DNA from: Planctomycetia bacterium
Lineage (GTDB): Bacteria > Planctomycetota > Brocadiia > Brocadiales > Brocadiaceae
DNA: 64,000 bases
NCBI GenBank assembly: GCA_015075005.1
Contig: JABTVC010000001.1
Location: 682,001-746,000 of the forward strand
Direction of reading: 5' to 3'
Translations under genes and position numbers: made by a program
Part shown: positions 38,036 to 51,502 of the stretch, piece by piece
Numbering within the stretch: position 1 is the stretch's first letter
Layout: each line of letters starts with the position of its first letter
Notes under the pieces: generated by a model
The model's database searches: none
Told to the model about the DNA's origin: nothing
The model's input: the letters and a program-made list of their open reading frames with translations, nothing else

Positions 38036-39438
38036 TAGAGCTGGAATTTATTGGTGCAGCGAAAACGGTGACTGGATCTAAACATCTGCTTCGCACATCA
38101 CATGCATCTGTATTGCTGGACTGTGGTTTGTTCCAGGGACACCGCAAAGAGGCCTACGAGAAAAATAGAAATTTTTCAATTGATGGCAAACAGCTCGATG
38201 CTATCGTATTATCTCACGCCCATATCGATCACTCAGGCGCTTTGCCATGTATTTATAAAAATGGCTATCGAGGCCCGATCTATGCCACTCCAGCCACTCA
38301 CGATCTTTGCTCACCGATGTTGATGGATACAGCATGGATCATGAAGGGTGATGCCGAACACATTCAAAAACTCATCTCGCGTGGTGTTAAACATCTTGAT
38401 CCAGTCGAACCTCTTTATGGCGAAAGAGATGTGATAGGCACGCTATCGCAAATCATAGGAATTCCCTATCATAGAAACCAGACCATTGCTCCAGGTATTT
38501 CATTGTCCTTTTTCGATGCTGGCCATGTATTGGGAAGTGCCATATCTGTTCTCGATGTCGAAGACGATGGTCAGAAAGTGCGTCTCGCCTTTACGGGTGA
38601 CTTAGGCCGCAAGCATCTTCCCATTTTGCGAGACCCGGAAATTCCAGACGGGGTCTCATGCCTCCTGACGGAAAGCACCTATGGAGACAGGCTTCATGAT
38701 CCTATTGAATTGACGACTGAGGCACTGGCTGAAGTGATCAATCGCACCGTTAAAAGGGGTGGGAAAATTGTCATTCCATCCTTTGCACTGGAGCGTGCCC
38801 AAGAGATCATCTATGCGCTCAAGAAACTGCATGACCAAAAGCGTATTCCTTTGCTTCCTGTGTACGTCGATTCTCCGCTCACCGTAAAACTAACGGATGT
38901 CTTCAGGCTGCATCCGGAATGTTACGACCAGGAGACCTTCGCTCTACTTCATAATGAAAATTCGCCCTTTGAATTTCCAGGCCTAAAGTATATTTCAAGT
39001 GTCGAAGATTCAAAGAGGGTCTCTTCGGCCACCGGGCCCTCCATTGTAATTTCAGCAAGCGGTATGTGCGAGGGTGGAAGAATTCTGCATCATCTCATCT
39101 CATCGATTGAAAACTCAAGGAACACAGTCATTATTGTCGGATTCCAGGCGGAGCACACCTTGGGAAGGAGATTGGTGGAAAACCGACCTGAGGTTCGAAT
39201 TTATGGAGTCATGCGCCGCCTCGAAGCCGAGGTGGTTGTCATGAACGGTTTCTCCGGCCACGCAGATCAGAACGGATTACTTCACTTTGCAGATACCGTC
39301 CGAAGCCAAGGGCGCCTGGAGAAAGTCATTCTTGTGCATGGAGAACCAAAATCTCAGGAGGCTTTGAAAACGAAACTTAGTGCCCAGGGTTTCCAATCTG
39401 TTGAGATACCAGGGACTGGAGACGTAATAAAACTATGA
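38032..39438 (+). CDS. MBL-fold/beta-CASP metallo-hydrolase (RNA-processing type)
   Basis: 468 aa. The metal site LSHAHIDHSGALPC, the second-half motifs LLTESTYGDRLH, ISASGMCEGGRILHH and FSGHADQNGLL are all there. The beta-CASP domain places it with Ysh1/CPSF-like RNA nucleases. Such genes are frequently found beside phosphoketolase or glycogen clusters, but the link is unexplained. Overlaps the LOG gene by 4 nt. Confidence 0.88.
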   Translation: MIELEFIGAAKTVTGSKHLLRTSHASVLLDCGLFQGHRKEAYEKNRNFSIDGKQLDAIVLSHAHIDHSGALPCIYKNGYRGPIYATPATHDLCSPMLMDTAWIMKGDAEHIQKLISRGVKHLDPVEPLYGERDVIGTLSQIIGIPYHRNQTIAPGISLSFFDAGHVLGSAISVLDVEDDGQKVRLAFTGDLGRKHLPILRDPEIPDGVSCLLTESTYGDRLHDPIELTTEALAEVINRTVKRGGKIVIPSFALERAQEIIYALKKLHDQKRIPLLPVYVDSPLTVKLTDVFRLHPECYDQETFALLHNENSPFEFPGLKYISSVEDSKRVSSATGPSIVISASGMCEGGRILHHLISSIENSRNTVIIVGFQAEHTLGRRLVENRPEVRIYGVMRRLEAEVVVMNGFSGHADQNGLLHFADTVRSQGRLEKVILVHGEPKSQEALKTKLSAQGFQSVEIPGTGDVIKL

Positions 39439-39508
39439 TTATTGATTCGCAGATGCCCACGGAAGGAAGATACAAAGCATGTTAAAGAAGAAGGACATTA
39501 CATAGACA

Positions 39509-41239
39509 ATGGATGACCACGTAACCATGGCATGTGAGAGACTCATGAAAGTAAGTCCTTGTGCAGGAAAGCCGGCCGAAGCATCGATGCTCGTCAACGT
39601 ACCCAAACTCATCACGGCTTATTATACCGATGTGCCTGATCCGAAGGTTTCGGCGCAACGGGTTGTGTTCGGCACATCAGGGCATCGCGGGTCTGCGCTA
39701 GAGAAGGCTTTCAACGAATGGCATATCCTCGCCATCAGTCAGGCTATTTGCCTGTACCGCAGGCAGCAGAAGATCGATGGCCCTCTGTTTCTCGGCATGG
39801 ACACGCATGCGCTCTCCGTGCCGGCTCTTGCCAGTGCGATTGAAGTGCTGGCGGCCAATCGGGTGGATGTCATGATTGCGGAGAAAGATGAATACACACC
39901 AACCCCTGTTATTTCTCATGCTATTATCACATACAACCGCGGGCGCAAGACAGGATTTGCCGATGGCATAGTGATCACGCCTTCGCATAATCCGCCTCAT
40001 GACGGCGGTTTCAAGTACAATCCTCCTAACGGCGGACCGGCTGAAACTACCATCACAGATTGGATCGAAGCGAAGTCGAATGAATTTCTTGAAAGAAATC
40101 TGCTGGATGTAAAAAGGATTCCTTTCGGGAAGGCCCTTTGCGCTGGCACGACGCACCGTCATAATTACCTCGATGCTTATGTGAGTGATCTCGGCAATGT
40201 GATCGATATGAACACCATTCGTGGCGCTAAGATTAGTATGGGGGTGGATCCGCTCGGTGGTGCCGGCGTCCACTACTGGGGGCCGATTGCTGAGCGATAT
40301 GGGTTGAACCTGACAGTTGTCAACGAGGCAGTCGATCCAACCTTTCGTTTCATGACGGTGGATTGGGACGGCCAGATACGCATGGACCCATCCTCGCCTT
40401 ATGCGATGCAAAGGTTGATTGGTTTAAAAGATCGCTTCGATATTGCCTTTGCCTGTGACACTGACCATGACCGGCACGGAATTGTCACCAGGAGTACGGG
40501 ACTGCTTTCACCCAATCACTACCTTTCAGCAGCCATCTTCTACCTTTTTCAACACCGACCGAAGTGGCGTAAGGAAGCGGCGGTCGGCAAGACGGTGGTG
40601 AGCAGCCAGATGATTGATCGCATTACCGCGAAACTTGGGCGAAAGCTCTATGAGGTGCCGGTTGGTTTCAAATGGTTCGTTGACGGTTTGCTCGACGGTT
40701 CGCTTGGCTTCGGTGGGGAAGAGAGTGCAGGGGGGTCTTTCGTCCGCTTGGATGGCAGCGTCTGGACAACGGATAAAGATTGAATCGTCCCGGCTTTACT
40801 TGCTGCGGAGATAACGGTAAAAATGGGCCGCGATCCCGGCGAAATCTACCGGGAACTTACACGCGAATTCGGTGAGACTGTCTATGGCCGGGTTGAGGCG
40901 ACTGCAACCCCGGAACAAAAAGAAGCTTTGGAAAAGCTCTCGCCAGAACAGGTTCGATTCACAGATCTGGCGGGGGAAAAGATCCAGACCCTGATTACTC
41001 ATGCACCGGGCAATGGGGCTCCTATCGGCGGCATAAAGGTGATTGCTGAGAGTGGGTGGTTTGCGGCGCGTCCGTCAGGGACTGAAAATATCTACAAAAT
41101 TTATACGGAGAGCTTCCGGGGAGCGGATCATCTGCGCCGCATCCTGGAGGAAGCCCAGACAATCGTCAACAATGCTTTGGCTGCGGCACCGCAGAAGTCA
41201 GGGCCTGCAGGCAAAACTAATTCGGAGGAGAAATCATGA
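39509..41239 (+). pseudogene. pgm: Phosphoglucomutase with an in-frame TGA
   Basis: Would interconvert glucose 1-phosphate and glucose 6-phosphate. The frame has GTSGHRGSA, the phosphoserine loop TPSHNPPHDGGFKYNPPN, the metal loop CDTDHDRHG and GFGGEESAGGSFVR, then stops at 40781-40783 within WTTDKD, where the family has a glycine (TTDKDG). The same frame continues at once as IVPALLAAEITVKMGRDPG and ends normally with the phosphate-binding RPSGTENIYKIY. Total 576 codons, so only a single GGA-to-TGA-type change separates it from an intact gene. An internal start at 40823 would give a non-functional C-terminal piece. Confidence 0.85.
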
Positions 41240-41751
41240 GCAACCAAAAATGTACCGGCACAAATCTAAAAACCTTGATGGACACGCTGTCAAACAAGGA
41301 CGGCATGATTCGCCAGAAAGCAAGGGAATCGTTGGTGGCGCTGGGTAAACCCGCCGTCTCTTCCCTTATCCAGGCATTGCAGAATTCCATGTTGGATCAG
41401 GTTCGCTGGGAAGCAGCCAAAGGACTCGGTGCGATCGGCGATACCAAATCAATACCACCGATGGTGCAAGCACTCGAAGACAGCGACCCCGATGTGGCTT
41501 GGTTGGCTGCAGAAGCATTGAGTAATTTCGAAAAAACCGCCTGGTCCCCATTATTGCGCGTGTTGATAAAAGATGGGTCGGATTCTGTTTTATTGCGCCA
41601 GGGAGTGCGCCATGTTTTGCTGAATCAGAAAGAGGATGGATTCAACGATTTGCTCGCAACTCAAATGAAGGCTTTAGAACCCGGCGCGGTTTCGGAATCG
41701 GCGACAGTAGCTGCGTATGAAATCCTTAAGGGAAGGAAGGTAAAATCATGA
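41236..41751 (+). CDS. HEAT-repeat protein
   Basis: 171 aa with three to four HEAT-like repeats (KARESLVALGKPAVSSLIQAL, VRWEAAKGLGAIGDTKSIPP and VAWLAAEALSNFEKTAW). A likely protein-interaction scaffold. It overlaps both pgm and glgP by 4 nt, so it belongs to the same operon. Its function in glycogen turnover is not known to me. Confidence 0.8.
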   Translation: MSNQKCTGTNLKTLMDTLSNKDGMIRQKARESLVALGKPAVSSLIQALQNSMLDQVRWEAAKGLGAIGDTKSIPPMVQALEDSDPDVAWLAAEALSNFEKTAWSPLLRVLIKDGSDSVLLRQGVRHVLLNQKEDGFNDLLATQMKALEPGAVSESATVAAYEILKGRKVKS

Positions 41752-44294
41752 ACACTCATTTACGCACCAGCAGCTTGGCCAGGGATTTGTTACTCATTGA
41801 AATCGATGGTTTCAATTCCCTGATGGAGCTGGCCCTGGATATGCGCTGGTCATGGAATCATGCTACCGACAAAGTGTGGCGGCAGCTTGATCCTGCGCTG
41901 TGGGAACTCACGCGTAACCCCTGGGTTGTCCTGCAGACGGTCTCGCGCGACCAGATCGAGCGCGTGTTGGCAGATCCCGTTTTTCGCGAATACGTTGATG
42001 GCCTGGTGCAGACCCGGCGGCAAGATGTGGAGACGCCCGCGTGGTTTCAACAGAATCATTCGCAGGGTTCCCTGACCTGCGTCGCTTATTTCAGCATGGA
42101 ATTCATGTTGAGCGAAGCGCTGCCCATCTACTCGGGCGGGCTCGGTAATGTGGCTGGTGATCAGCTCAAAACCGCCAGCGACTTGGGCCTGCCGGTGGTC
42201 GGCGTGGGACTGCTGTACCAGCAAGGCTATTTTCGCCAGGTGATAGACAAGGACGGAGCGCAACATGCCCTCTTCCCGTATAACGATCCCGGACAGTTGC
42301 CGATCACGCCTTTGCGCCAGGCAAACGGTGAGTGGTTGCGGCTGGAGATCGCCTTACCTGGTTACTCGGTCTGGCTGCGCGCCTGGCAGGTTCAGGTCGG
42401 CAGAGTGAAGCTTTACCTGCTGGACAGCAATGACGCAGCGAATTACCCCGCGCATCGAGGCATTACCAGTGAGCTTTACGGAGGCGGACCGGAGCTGCGC
42501 CTTAAACAAGAACTGCTCCTCGGTATCGGCGGATGGCGACTGCTTGGTGCGCTTGGTATCCATCCGGAAGTCTGTCATCTGAATGAAGGGCATGCGGCCT
42601 TTGCCGTATTGGAACGCGCCAGCAGTTTCATGCAAGAGACCGCGCAGCCCTTCGAGGCCGCGCTGGCCGTCACCCGAGCTGGGAACCTTTTTACCACGCA
42701 CACGGCAGTGGCCGCCGGCTTTGACCGTTTTTCTCCGGCCCTCATCGAACAATACCTCGGTGGTTATGCCGGACAGAGACTCGGCATTACACTCCACGAT
42801 TTGCTGGCCCTGGGTCGCCAGAATCCAAACGACTCGTCGGAGAGTTTCAATATGGCATATCTGGCAATCCGGGGGAGCGGAGCGGTGAATGGCGTGAGTC
42901 GCTTGCATGGGAAAGTGAGCCGACACCTCTTTGAGCCTCTTTTTCCCCACTGGCCATCGGACGAAGTGCCCGTCGGACACGTGACCAACGGAGTCCACAT
43001 GCCGACCTGGGACTCAGCTCAGGCCGATGATCTGTGGACTGAGGCCTGTGGAAAGGATCGCTGGCTGGGAACGAATGAAACCCTGAAACAAGATATCCGA
43101 TGTGTCTCTGACGTCGGGCTCTGGCAATTTCGTACTGCCGCCAGCAAGTCTCTTGTTGAATACGCTCGCGAGCGATTTTCCAGGCAACTGGCATCATCCG
43201 GCGCGTTGCCCGAGGTGGTTGACGGGGCGAAACATCTATTTGATCCCAATACATTGACACTGGGCTTTGCACGTCGTTTCGCGACCTACAAGAGACCGAA
43301 CCTGCTGCTGCACGACCCGGAGCGACTGCTTCGTTTGCTAACCAATCTTCAGCGACCGGTTCAACTCATCCTTGCTGGTAAGGCCCATCCGGCAGACCAG
43401 GCTGGGCAAGCCCTGATCATGGAATGGACGCATTTCATCCGGCGGCCAGAGGCTCGCCCCCATGTGATCTTCCTCAGCGACTATGATATGCATTTGACGG
43501 AGCACCTGGTGCAAGGCGTGGATGTCTGGATCAACACACCACGGAGGCCCTGGGAGGCGTGTGGAACGAGCGGCATGAAGGTGCTCGTCAATGGAGGGAT
43601 CAATCTCTCGGTACTGGACGGCTGGTGGGCAGAGGCTTACACGCCTGAGGTAGGGTGGGCGTTGGGAGACGGCCAGGAACATGACAATGATCCCGCCTGG
43701 GATGCGGTAGAAGCCCTGGCGCTTTACGATCTGCTCGAGCGGGAGGTGATCCCGGAGTTTTATACCCGCGACGATAAGGGCATTCCCACGGCCTGGGTAG
43801 CGCGAATGCGGGAAAGCATGGCACGGTTGACACCGCGCTTCTCCGCCAACCGCACGGTGCGCGAATACACAGAGCAACACTACCTCCCGTCTGCAGCCGC
43901 CTACCGTGAGCGAGCTGCCGATAAAGGAGCAGTGGGCAGGGACATAGTCAATTGGGAACATACTCTGAAAGAGAAATGGGGCACGCTACGCTTTGGCAAC
44001 GTGAAGGTACAGACAAATGCGGCCCAGCACATCTTTGAGGCAGAGGTGTATCTCAACGACCTCGATCCGAAGTCGGTGCAGGTGGAGCTTTACGCCGACG
44101 GAGTGAACGGCGGCGTACCAGTGAGGCAAAAGATGAAGTGCATTCGCCAACTGGCTGGCGCGTCGGGCGGTTACGTTTACAGTGCGACTGTTTCTGCTGC
44201 CCGCCAGGCGACGGACTATACAGCGCGCATCATACCCCACTGCGCTGGCGTTGCAGTGCCCCTGGAAATCGATCGCATTCTCTGGCAGCTGTGA
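41748..44294 (+). CDS. glgP: Alpha-glucan (glycogen) phosphorylase
   Basis: 848 aa. Frees glucose 1-phosphate from glycogen or maltodextrin. The N-terminus has a DUF3417-like segment (NSLMELALDMRWSWNHATDK), found in the long alpha-glucan phosphorylase type. VAYFSMEFMLSEALPIYSGG, NEGHAAFAVLER and the PLP lysine in WEACGTSGMKVLVNGG follow. Intact. The GC-rich codon use differs sharply from the ATPase operon. Confidence 0.93.
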   Translation: MNTHLRTSSLARDLLLIEIDGFNSLMELALDMRWSWNHATDKVWRQLDPALWELTRNPWVVLQTVSRDQIERVLADPVFREYVDGLVQTRRQDVETPAWFQQNHSQGSLTCVAYFSMEFMLSEALPIYSGGLGNVAGDQLKTASDLGLPVVGVGLLYQQGYFRQVIDKDGAQHALFPYNDPGQLPITPLRQANGEWLRLEIALPGYSVWLRAWQVQVGRVKLYLLDSNDAANYPAHRGITSELYGGGPELRLKQELLLGIGGWRLLGALGIHPEVCHLNEGHAAFAVLERASSFMQETAQPFEAALAVTRAGNLFTTHTAVAAGFDRFSPALIEQYLGGYAGQRLGITLHDLLALGRQNPNDSSESFNMAYLAIRGSGAVNGVSRLHGKVSRHLFEPLFPHWPSDEVPVGHVTNGVHMPTWDSAQADDLWTEACGKDRWLGTNETLKQDIRCVSDVGLWQFRTAASKSLVEYARERFSRQLASSGALPEVVDGAKHLFDPNTLTLGFARRFATYKRPNLLLHDPERLLRLLTNLQRPVQLILAGKAHPADQAGQALIMEWTHFIRRPEARPHVIFLSDYDMHLTEHLVQGVDVWINTPRRPWEACGTSGMKVLVNGGINLSVLDGWWAEAYTPEVGWALGDGQEHDNDPAWDAVEALALYDLLEREVIPEFYTRDDKGIPTAWVARMRESMARLTPRFSANRTVREYTEQHYLPSAAAYRERAADKGAVGRDIVNWEHTLKEKWGTLRFGNVKVQTNAAQHIFEAEVYLNDLDPKSVQVELYADGVNGGVPVRQKMKCIRQLAGASGGYVYSATVSAARQATDYTARIIPHCAGVAVPLEIDRILWQL

Positions 44295-44333
44295 ACCAGC
44301 CACGAACGGGAGAAGGAGGACAGAAGACAATCT

Positions 44334-46586
<2,253 letters not shown>

Positions 46587-46691
46587 AGGTTGCAGCCGGC
46601 GTTGACGGAGGCCAAATGAAACATCCATGACCTAACGGTCACAAGAGGTCATGAAAATGTTTATCTTTTAGACAACCGGCTTCATTTTCAG

Positions 46692-47063
46692 GTGAAAAGA
46701 GCTATCCTGATCACGACGTTGTATTTGGATATCGGTGGTGTCCTGCTCACTGACGGGTGGGATCATCATACCCGGAAAAGGGCGGCGGAGAACTTCAAGC
46801 TTGATGGTTTCGTGGATTTTTTTATTTACTCCTGCTTCGTTTATGTCCGCAAGCCCAACGCTGACATCTTTCGGCTTCCACTGGACATTTCCCAGACGCC
46901 AGCCCGGCAGATAATCTATATCGAAAACACCCCGATGTTCGTCGGGGTCGCAGAAGGTTTGAGGATTCGAAGCGTTCTTCATACGGATCAAAGTTCCACA
47001 TGCGTGAAATTGGCTTCGTTCGGATTGCAGAACGAAGAAGGAGTCATCCATGAAACCAGCTAA
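46692..47063 (+). pseudogene. HAD-family phosphatase remnant with cap deletion
   Basis: The frame opens AILITTLYLDIGGVLLTDGW, the HAD motif I (DxGGVLxTDGW), then jumps to VDFFIYSCFVYVRKPNADIF and IIYIENTPMFVGVAEGLRI, the motif III and IV regions. The cap domain of about 90 residues is missing, so it is 123 aa instead of about 210. The Asp pair of motif IV (usually YIDD) is IEN here. Probably once a sugar phosphatase of the island. Confidence 0.65.
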
Positions 47064-47943
47064 CCCAGGTATCCTGACGATCAATGGTGGCTCGCTCCGA
47101 CGGATTCTGAAGTGCGGGATTGAACGAATTGGACTGCCGGAGGATATCCTGTTGAACGAGACGTTTCATCGCCGGTTTTCTGACCTGCCCCAGGTGGCGT
47201 GTTTCGACACGGCTTTTCACCATGACCTGCCGCGCGTGGCCAGGTTGTTGCATATCCCGATTTATTGTAAAACAATGAACGAACGGTATGATTGGGTACC
47301 TCTTATAAAATTGTAACGGCAAGACGTGCCTTGCCATATGGAGTAGGGTGGGCACCGCCCACCAAAAAATAGGCCACGTGAACGAGTGAGGGATGTTTGG
47401 TGGGCGATGCCCACTCTACCCAGTTAACCCGATTTACAAAAAATCGGGAATGCACCCGTGCTGATGAGTGCCCGCTCAGGTGATCTCGACCCAGGACTAC
47501 TTTGGTATCTTATGTGCACCAAGGGCATCGATACAAAACTATTTAATGAGATGGTCAATTTCCAGTCCGGGCTGCCCGGCGTGTCGGAGACCAGTTCCAA
47601 CATAAGCGACTTGCTCGACCATGAAACACAGGACGTACGGGCAACTGAAGCGGTCGCTTTGTTTTACTACCAGGTCAAGAAATGTATCGGCGCTTTTGTG
47701 GCGGCGTTAGGCTGACTGGACACGCTGGTGTTCGCTGGTGGTATCAGAGAAAATGCGTCTACGGTCCGTGCCCGGATTTGCGATGGGCCGGGATTCCTTG
47801 GAATCAAACTCGAAATAAATCGAAATGCGGCGAATGATGCCGTGATTTCCATGGCGGCATGCCGGGTTGCGGTCTGCGTCATTCGCACGGACGAAGATCG
47901 CATGATAGCCAGGACGGTTTGTCGCTTTCTCGAACTTGGCTGA
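47050..47943 (+). pseudogene. ackA: Acetate kinase, broken
   Basis: Would make acetate and ATP from acetyl phosphate. The N-terminus reads PANPGILTINGGS but lacks most of the first domain, then FDTAFHHDLPRVARLLHIP. After 47316 a palindromic repeat interrupts it. The C-terminus resumes as SARSGDLDPGLLWYL up to IGAFVAALG, an in-frame TGA at 47713-47715 where the family has Gly (ALGGLD), and continues LDTLVFAGGIRENA to the stop at 47943. Deletions, an insertion and a stop together leave no doubt that it is dead. Confidence 0.85.
47343..47420 (+). repeat. Palindromic repeat (REP/MITE-like) inside the ackA remnant
   Basis: Arms of about 24 nt (47343-47367 and 47396-47420), each containing GTGGGC and its complement, form an imperfect inverted repeat with an inner palindrome (GGTGGGC..GCCCACC). 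Short elements with this GGTGGGC core are found dispersed in many bacterial genomes. Only one copy was seen here. Confidence 0.6.
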
Positions 47944-47961
47944 AAAAAGGAGAATTGAACC

Positions 47962-50318
47962 ATGAAGACAAAAACTCTTTGCCCTGAACTGCTCCACAAG
48001 ATGGATGCCTACTGGCGCGCAGCCAACTATCTGTCAGTCGGTCAGCTCTATCTCTGTGATAATCCTTTGCTTCGGGAGCCGCTGAAATTGTCACACGTAA
48101 AGTCGATGCTGCTCGGGCATTGGGGCACAACGCCGGGACAGAATTTTATCTATGTACATTTGAACCGGGTCATCAAGAAGTATGATCTGGATATGTTCTA
48201 TGTCTCTGGCCCAGGACACGGCGGCCCGGCGATTGTAGGCAATGTTTACCTCGAAGGCACATGGAGTGAAGTATATCCTAACGTCACCCAGGACAAAGCC
48301 GGACTGAAAAAGCTGTTTAAGCAATTTTCGTTTCCCGGCGGTATTTCCAGCCACGTTGCGCCGACGACGCCGGGGTCGATTCATGAAGGTGGCGAACTGG
48401 GATATTCGCTTAGCCATGCCTTTGGAGCCGCCTTTGACAATCCCGGTCTGATCGTCGCCTGTGTCGTTGGTGACGGTGAAGCGGAAACAGGTCCACTGGC
48501 AACGGCATGGCACTCCAACAAATTTCTCAATCCGATCAATGATGGAGCAGTGCTGCCTATCCTGCATCTCAACGGCTATAAAATAGCCAACCCAACCGTG
48601 CTGGCCCGTATCGAGCATGAGGAATTGGATCAGTTGCTCCGCGGTTATGGCTGGACACCTTACTTTGTGGAAGGCGATGAGCCTGAAGAGATGCATCAAC
48701 TCATGGCCAGTATTTTGGAACAGACCATAGAAAGTATTCGGCAAATCCAAAGCAATGCTCGGAAGAATAACGACACCACTCGTCCCCGATGGCCGATGAT
48801 CGTTCTCAATTCACTCAAAGGCTGGACTGGCCCGAAAGTCGTCGATGGACTTCAAATCGAGGGCACCTTTCGAGCCCACCAGATTCCACTGCTGGTGGAT
48901 TCCGAGCATCCTGATCATTTGAAGCTCCTTGAGAACTGGATGAACAGCTATAAGCCTGAAGAACTCTTCGACGAGAGCGGTCGTTTTTTGCCGGAATTGG
49001 CCGAACTGGCACCAAAAGGTGAGCGAAGAATGGGTGCCAATCCTCACGCCAATGGCGGGTTATTACTGCACGACCTGCTTATGCCAGACTTTCGAAAGTA
49101 CGCAGTGAATGTGCCGTCACCAGGATCCGTTCAGGCCTCTGACGCGCACGTGCTTGGAGAGTTCCTGCGCGATGTGGTTAATCTCAACCGGGAGCAACGA
49201 AATTTCCGGATCTTTGGTCCCGATGAGACGCTTTCCAACCGGTTGAATGCCGTTTTTGAGGTCACCAACCGGCAGTGGGAAGCCAGGACGGTAGAGAACG
49301 ATGAATTTCTTGCATCTGACGGCCGAGTCATGGAGATGTTGAGCGAGCATCAATGTGAAGGTTGGCCTCGAGGGGCACCTGCTCACGGAAGGCACGGTTG
49401 TTTAACTGCTATGAAGCGTTCATGCACATCATTGATTCAATGTTCAACCAGCACGCCAAGTGGCTGAAGGTCACAGCAGAATTGCCGTGGAGACGGAAAA
49501 TTGCTTCGCTTAATTACCTGCTCGCTTCGCATGTTTGGCAGCAAGCGCATAACGGTTTTACCCATCAAGACCCTGGTTTCATAGACCACGTGGTGAACAA
49601 GAAGGCCCTCGGTCGTACGCGTACCTTCCGCCGGATGCCAACCGCCTTCTATCGGTTGGGGATCATTGTTTGAGGAGCCGGCATTACGTTAACGTTGTGA
49701 TCGCCGGCAAATACCAGCGCCCCAATGGTTGACCATGGATGCCGCGATCGAACATTGCACCAAAGGGATTGGCGTATGGCAATGGGCTGGCAGCGATCGA
49801 GGGCTGAGCCGGACGTGGTGATGGCCTGCTGCGGACGTGCCCACACCTGAGACCCTTGCCGCAGTTTCTATCCTCCGGAAACATCTGCCCGATCTGAAAA
49901 TCCGGGTGATAAATGTTATCGATCTGATGAAACTGTAACCGGATACAGAACATCCGCACGGGCTGAGTGATCAGGACTTCGATGCATTATTCACTAAAGA
50001 TAAGCCAATTGTCTTTGCGTTTCACGGCTACCCCTGGCTGGTGCATCGGTTGACGTACCACCGCACCAACAACAAAAACATGCATGTTCGGGGCTATAAA
50101 GAAGAAGGTACCATCACAACGTACTTCGACATGACTGTTCTAAACGATCTTGACAGATTTCACCTGGTGCTGGATGTGATTAATCGGCTGCCGCAGTTGG
50201 GTGCCAAGGGGGCATACCTGAAGCAGATGGTGCAGGACAAACTCGTCGAGCACAAGCAGCACATCGACAAGCATGGCCAGGACATGCCGGAAATCGGAAT
50301 TGGAAGTGGAATGATTGA
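47962..50318 (+). pseudogene. xfp: Phosphoketolase, broken by indels and a stop
   Basis: Would split xylulose 5-phosphate or fructose 6-phosphate to acetyl phosphate. About 460 residues of the first part are intact, with the TPP-binding [19 protein letters not shown], the [20 protein letters not shown] motif and [17 protein letters not shown] segment. After EHQCEGW the frame shifts (near 49370), giving [16 protein letters not shown] and [17 protein letters not shown] in a second frame. Further shifts occur near 49610, 49720 and 49800; the C-terminal frame has a TAA at 49936-49938 in [13 protein letters not shown] where Gln is expected. The last residues (RNWKWND) are again in another frame. 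Confidence 0.88.
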
Positions 50319-50428
50319 TGAAAGGAGACTATTACCCCAAACGTACCGAGACCGGTCGAGAGAAGCTCTCGCTTCAGGCTCGTTTGTTAATTTGACTGGA
50401 AGTCTGATACAACTGAAATAGGAGAACG

Positions 50429-50889
50429 ATGATGCGTGTTGGCATTGCTGCGGATCATGGTGGGTTTGAGTTGAAAGAGTACATAACTACAGCCCTCAGG
50501 GCCGCCGGATATGAGGTGATGGACTTCGCGCCCATAAGCTGGTTACTGGAGACGACTACCCGGATTTTGTAGTGCCTATGGCCATGGCGGTGGCAAGAGG
50601 TGTGGTCGCCCGGGGACTCGCCATCTGCTACAGCGGGGTCGGGGCTTGCGTTGTGGCTAATAAGGTGCGCGGCGCTCGTGCGGCCTTGATCACGGATCCC
50701 TTCTCCGCTCGTCAGGGGGTGGAGGATGACGACATGAATGTGATGTGCCTGGGCGGCGGGGTTACCGGACATGCTCTATCCTGGGACTTGGTCCAGACTT
50801 TTTTAAACGCACGATTCAAGGGAACCGAACGGTTCAAGCGCCGCCTTGCGAAAATATCGGATCTGGAAAATAAGGAGACAGAATCATGA
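50429..50889 (+). pseudogene. RpiB/LacAB-type sugar phosphate isomerase with one frameshift
   Basis: The N-terminus reads MMRVGIAADHGGFELKEYI and stops early; from about 50530 another frame gives HKLVTGDDYPDF-type residues, then LAICYSGVGACVVANKVRG and DDMNVMCLGGGVTGHALSWD. Adding one G in GACTTCGCGCC at about 50530 rejoins them into about 153 aa. Ribose-5-phosphate isomerase B activity would link pentoses to the phosphoketolase route. The stop overlaps the transaldolase start by 4 nt. Confidence 0.75.
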
Positions 50890-51446
50890 AAGACAACCCC
50901 TTAAGAAGATTGGGAACACTCGGTCAGTCAATCTGGCTCGATTATATCCGACGTGACCTGATCGTCAGCGGCGAGCTCCGGCGTCTGATTGTGGATGACG
51001 GACTGCGGGGGATGACCTCGAATCCATCCATCTTTGAGAAGGCGATTGCGGGCAGACATGACTACGATGAGGATATTCGGGTCATGGGTCTTGAGGGAAA
51101 GAGCGTCAATGCCATTTATGAAGCGCTCAGCCAGCGTCTGCTTTGGGCCAGCACCAGCACGAAGAACCCTGAGTACAGCGATGTGAAATACATCGAATCG
51201 CTCATCGGAAGGGATACGGTCAACACGGCCCCCATTGAAACTCTCGACGATTACCGCGACCACGGCGAACCGAAAGACCGTATCGAACACGAGACTGTGA
51301 ATGCCCGCCGGATGTTAGACCGATTGCCGGAACTGGACATCAGCATCGACAAGGTGACGCAACAGCTTGAGAATGAAGGCGTTGAAAAATTCAGCAAATC
51401 CTTTGATAAGCTGATGGAGACTCTGGAGAAAGCGGTGCAAAAGTAA
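50886..51446 (+). pseudogene. tal: Transaldolase with internal in-frame deletion
   Basis: The frame is open for 186 aa but lacks the middle of the protein. It begins as transaldolase (LGQSIWLDYIRRDLIVSGEL, RGMTSNPSIFEKAIAG), reaches YEALSQ, and jumps to the C-terminal third (WASTSTKNPEYSDVKYIESL, GRDTVNTAPIETLDDY). The deleted part holds the Schiff-base lysine, so no activity is expected. Usual length is about 365-380 aa. A gene finder would call this a normal CDS. Confidence 0.8.
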
Positions 51447-51502
51447 ATCTTAGAAATAAGCGGACAAACATAATATAGGAGTCGCTATAAAGCGTATCGA
51501 AA

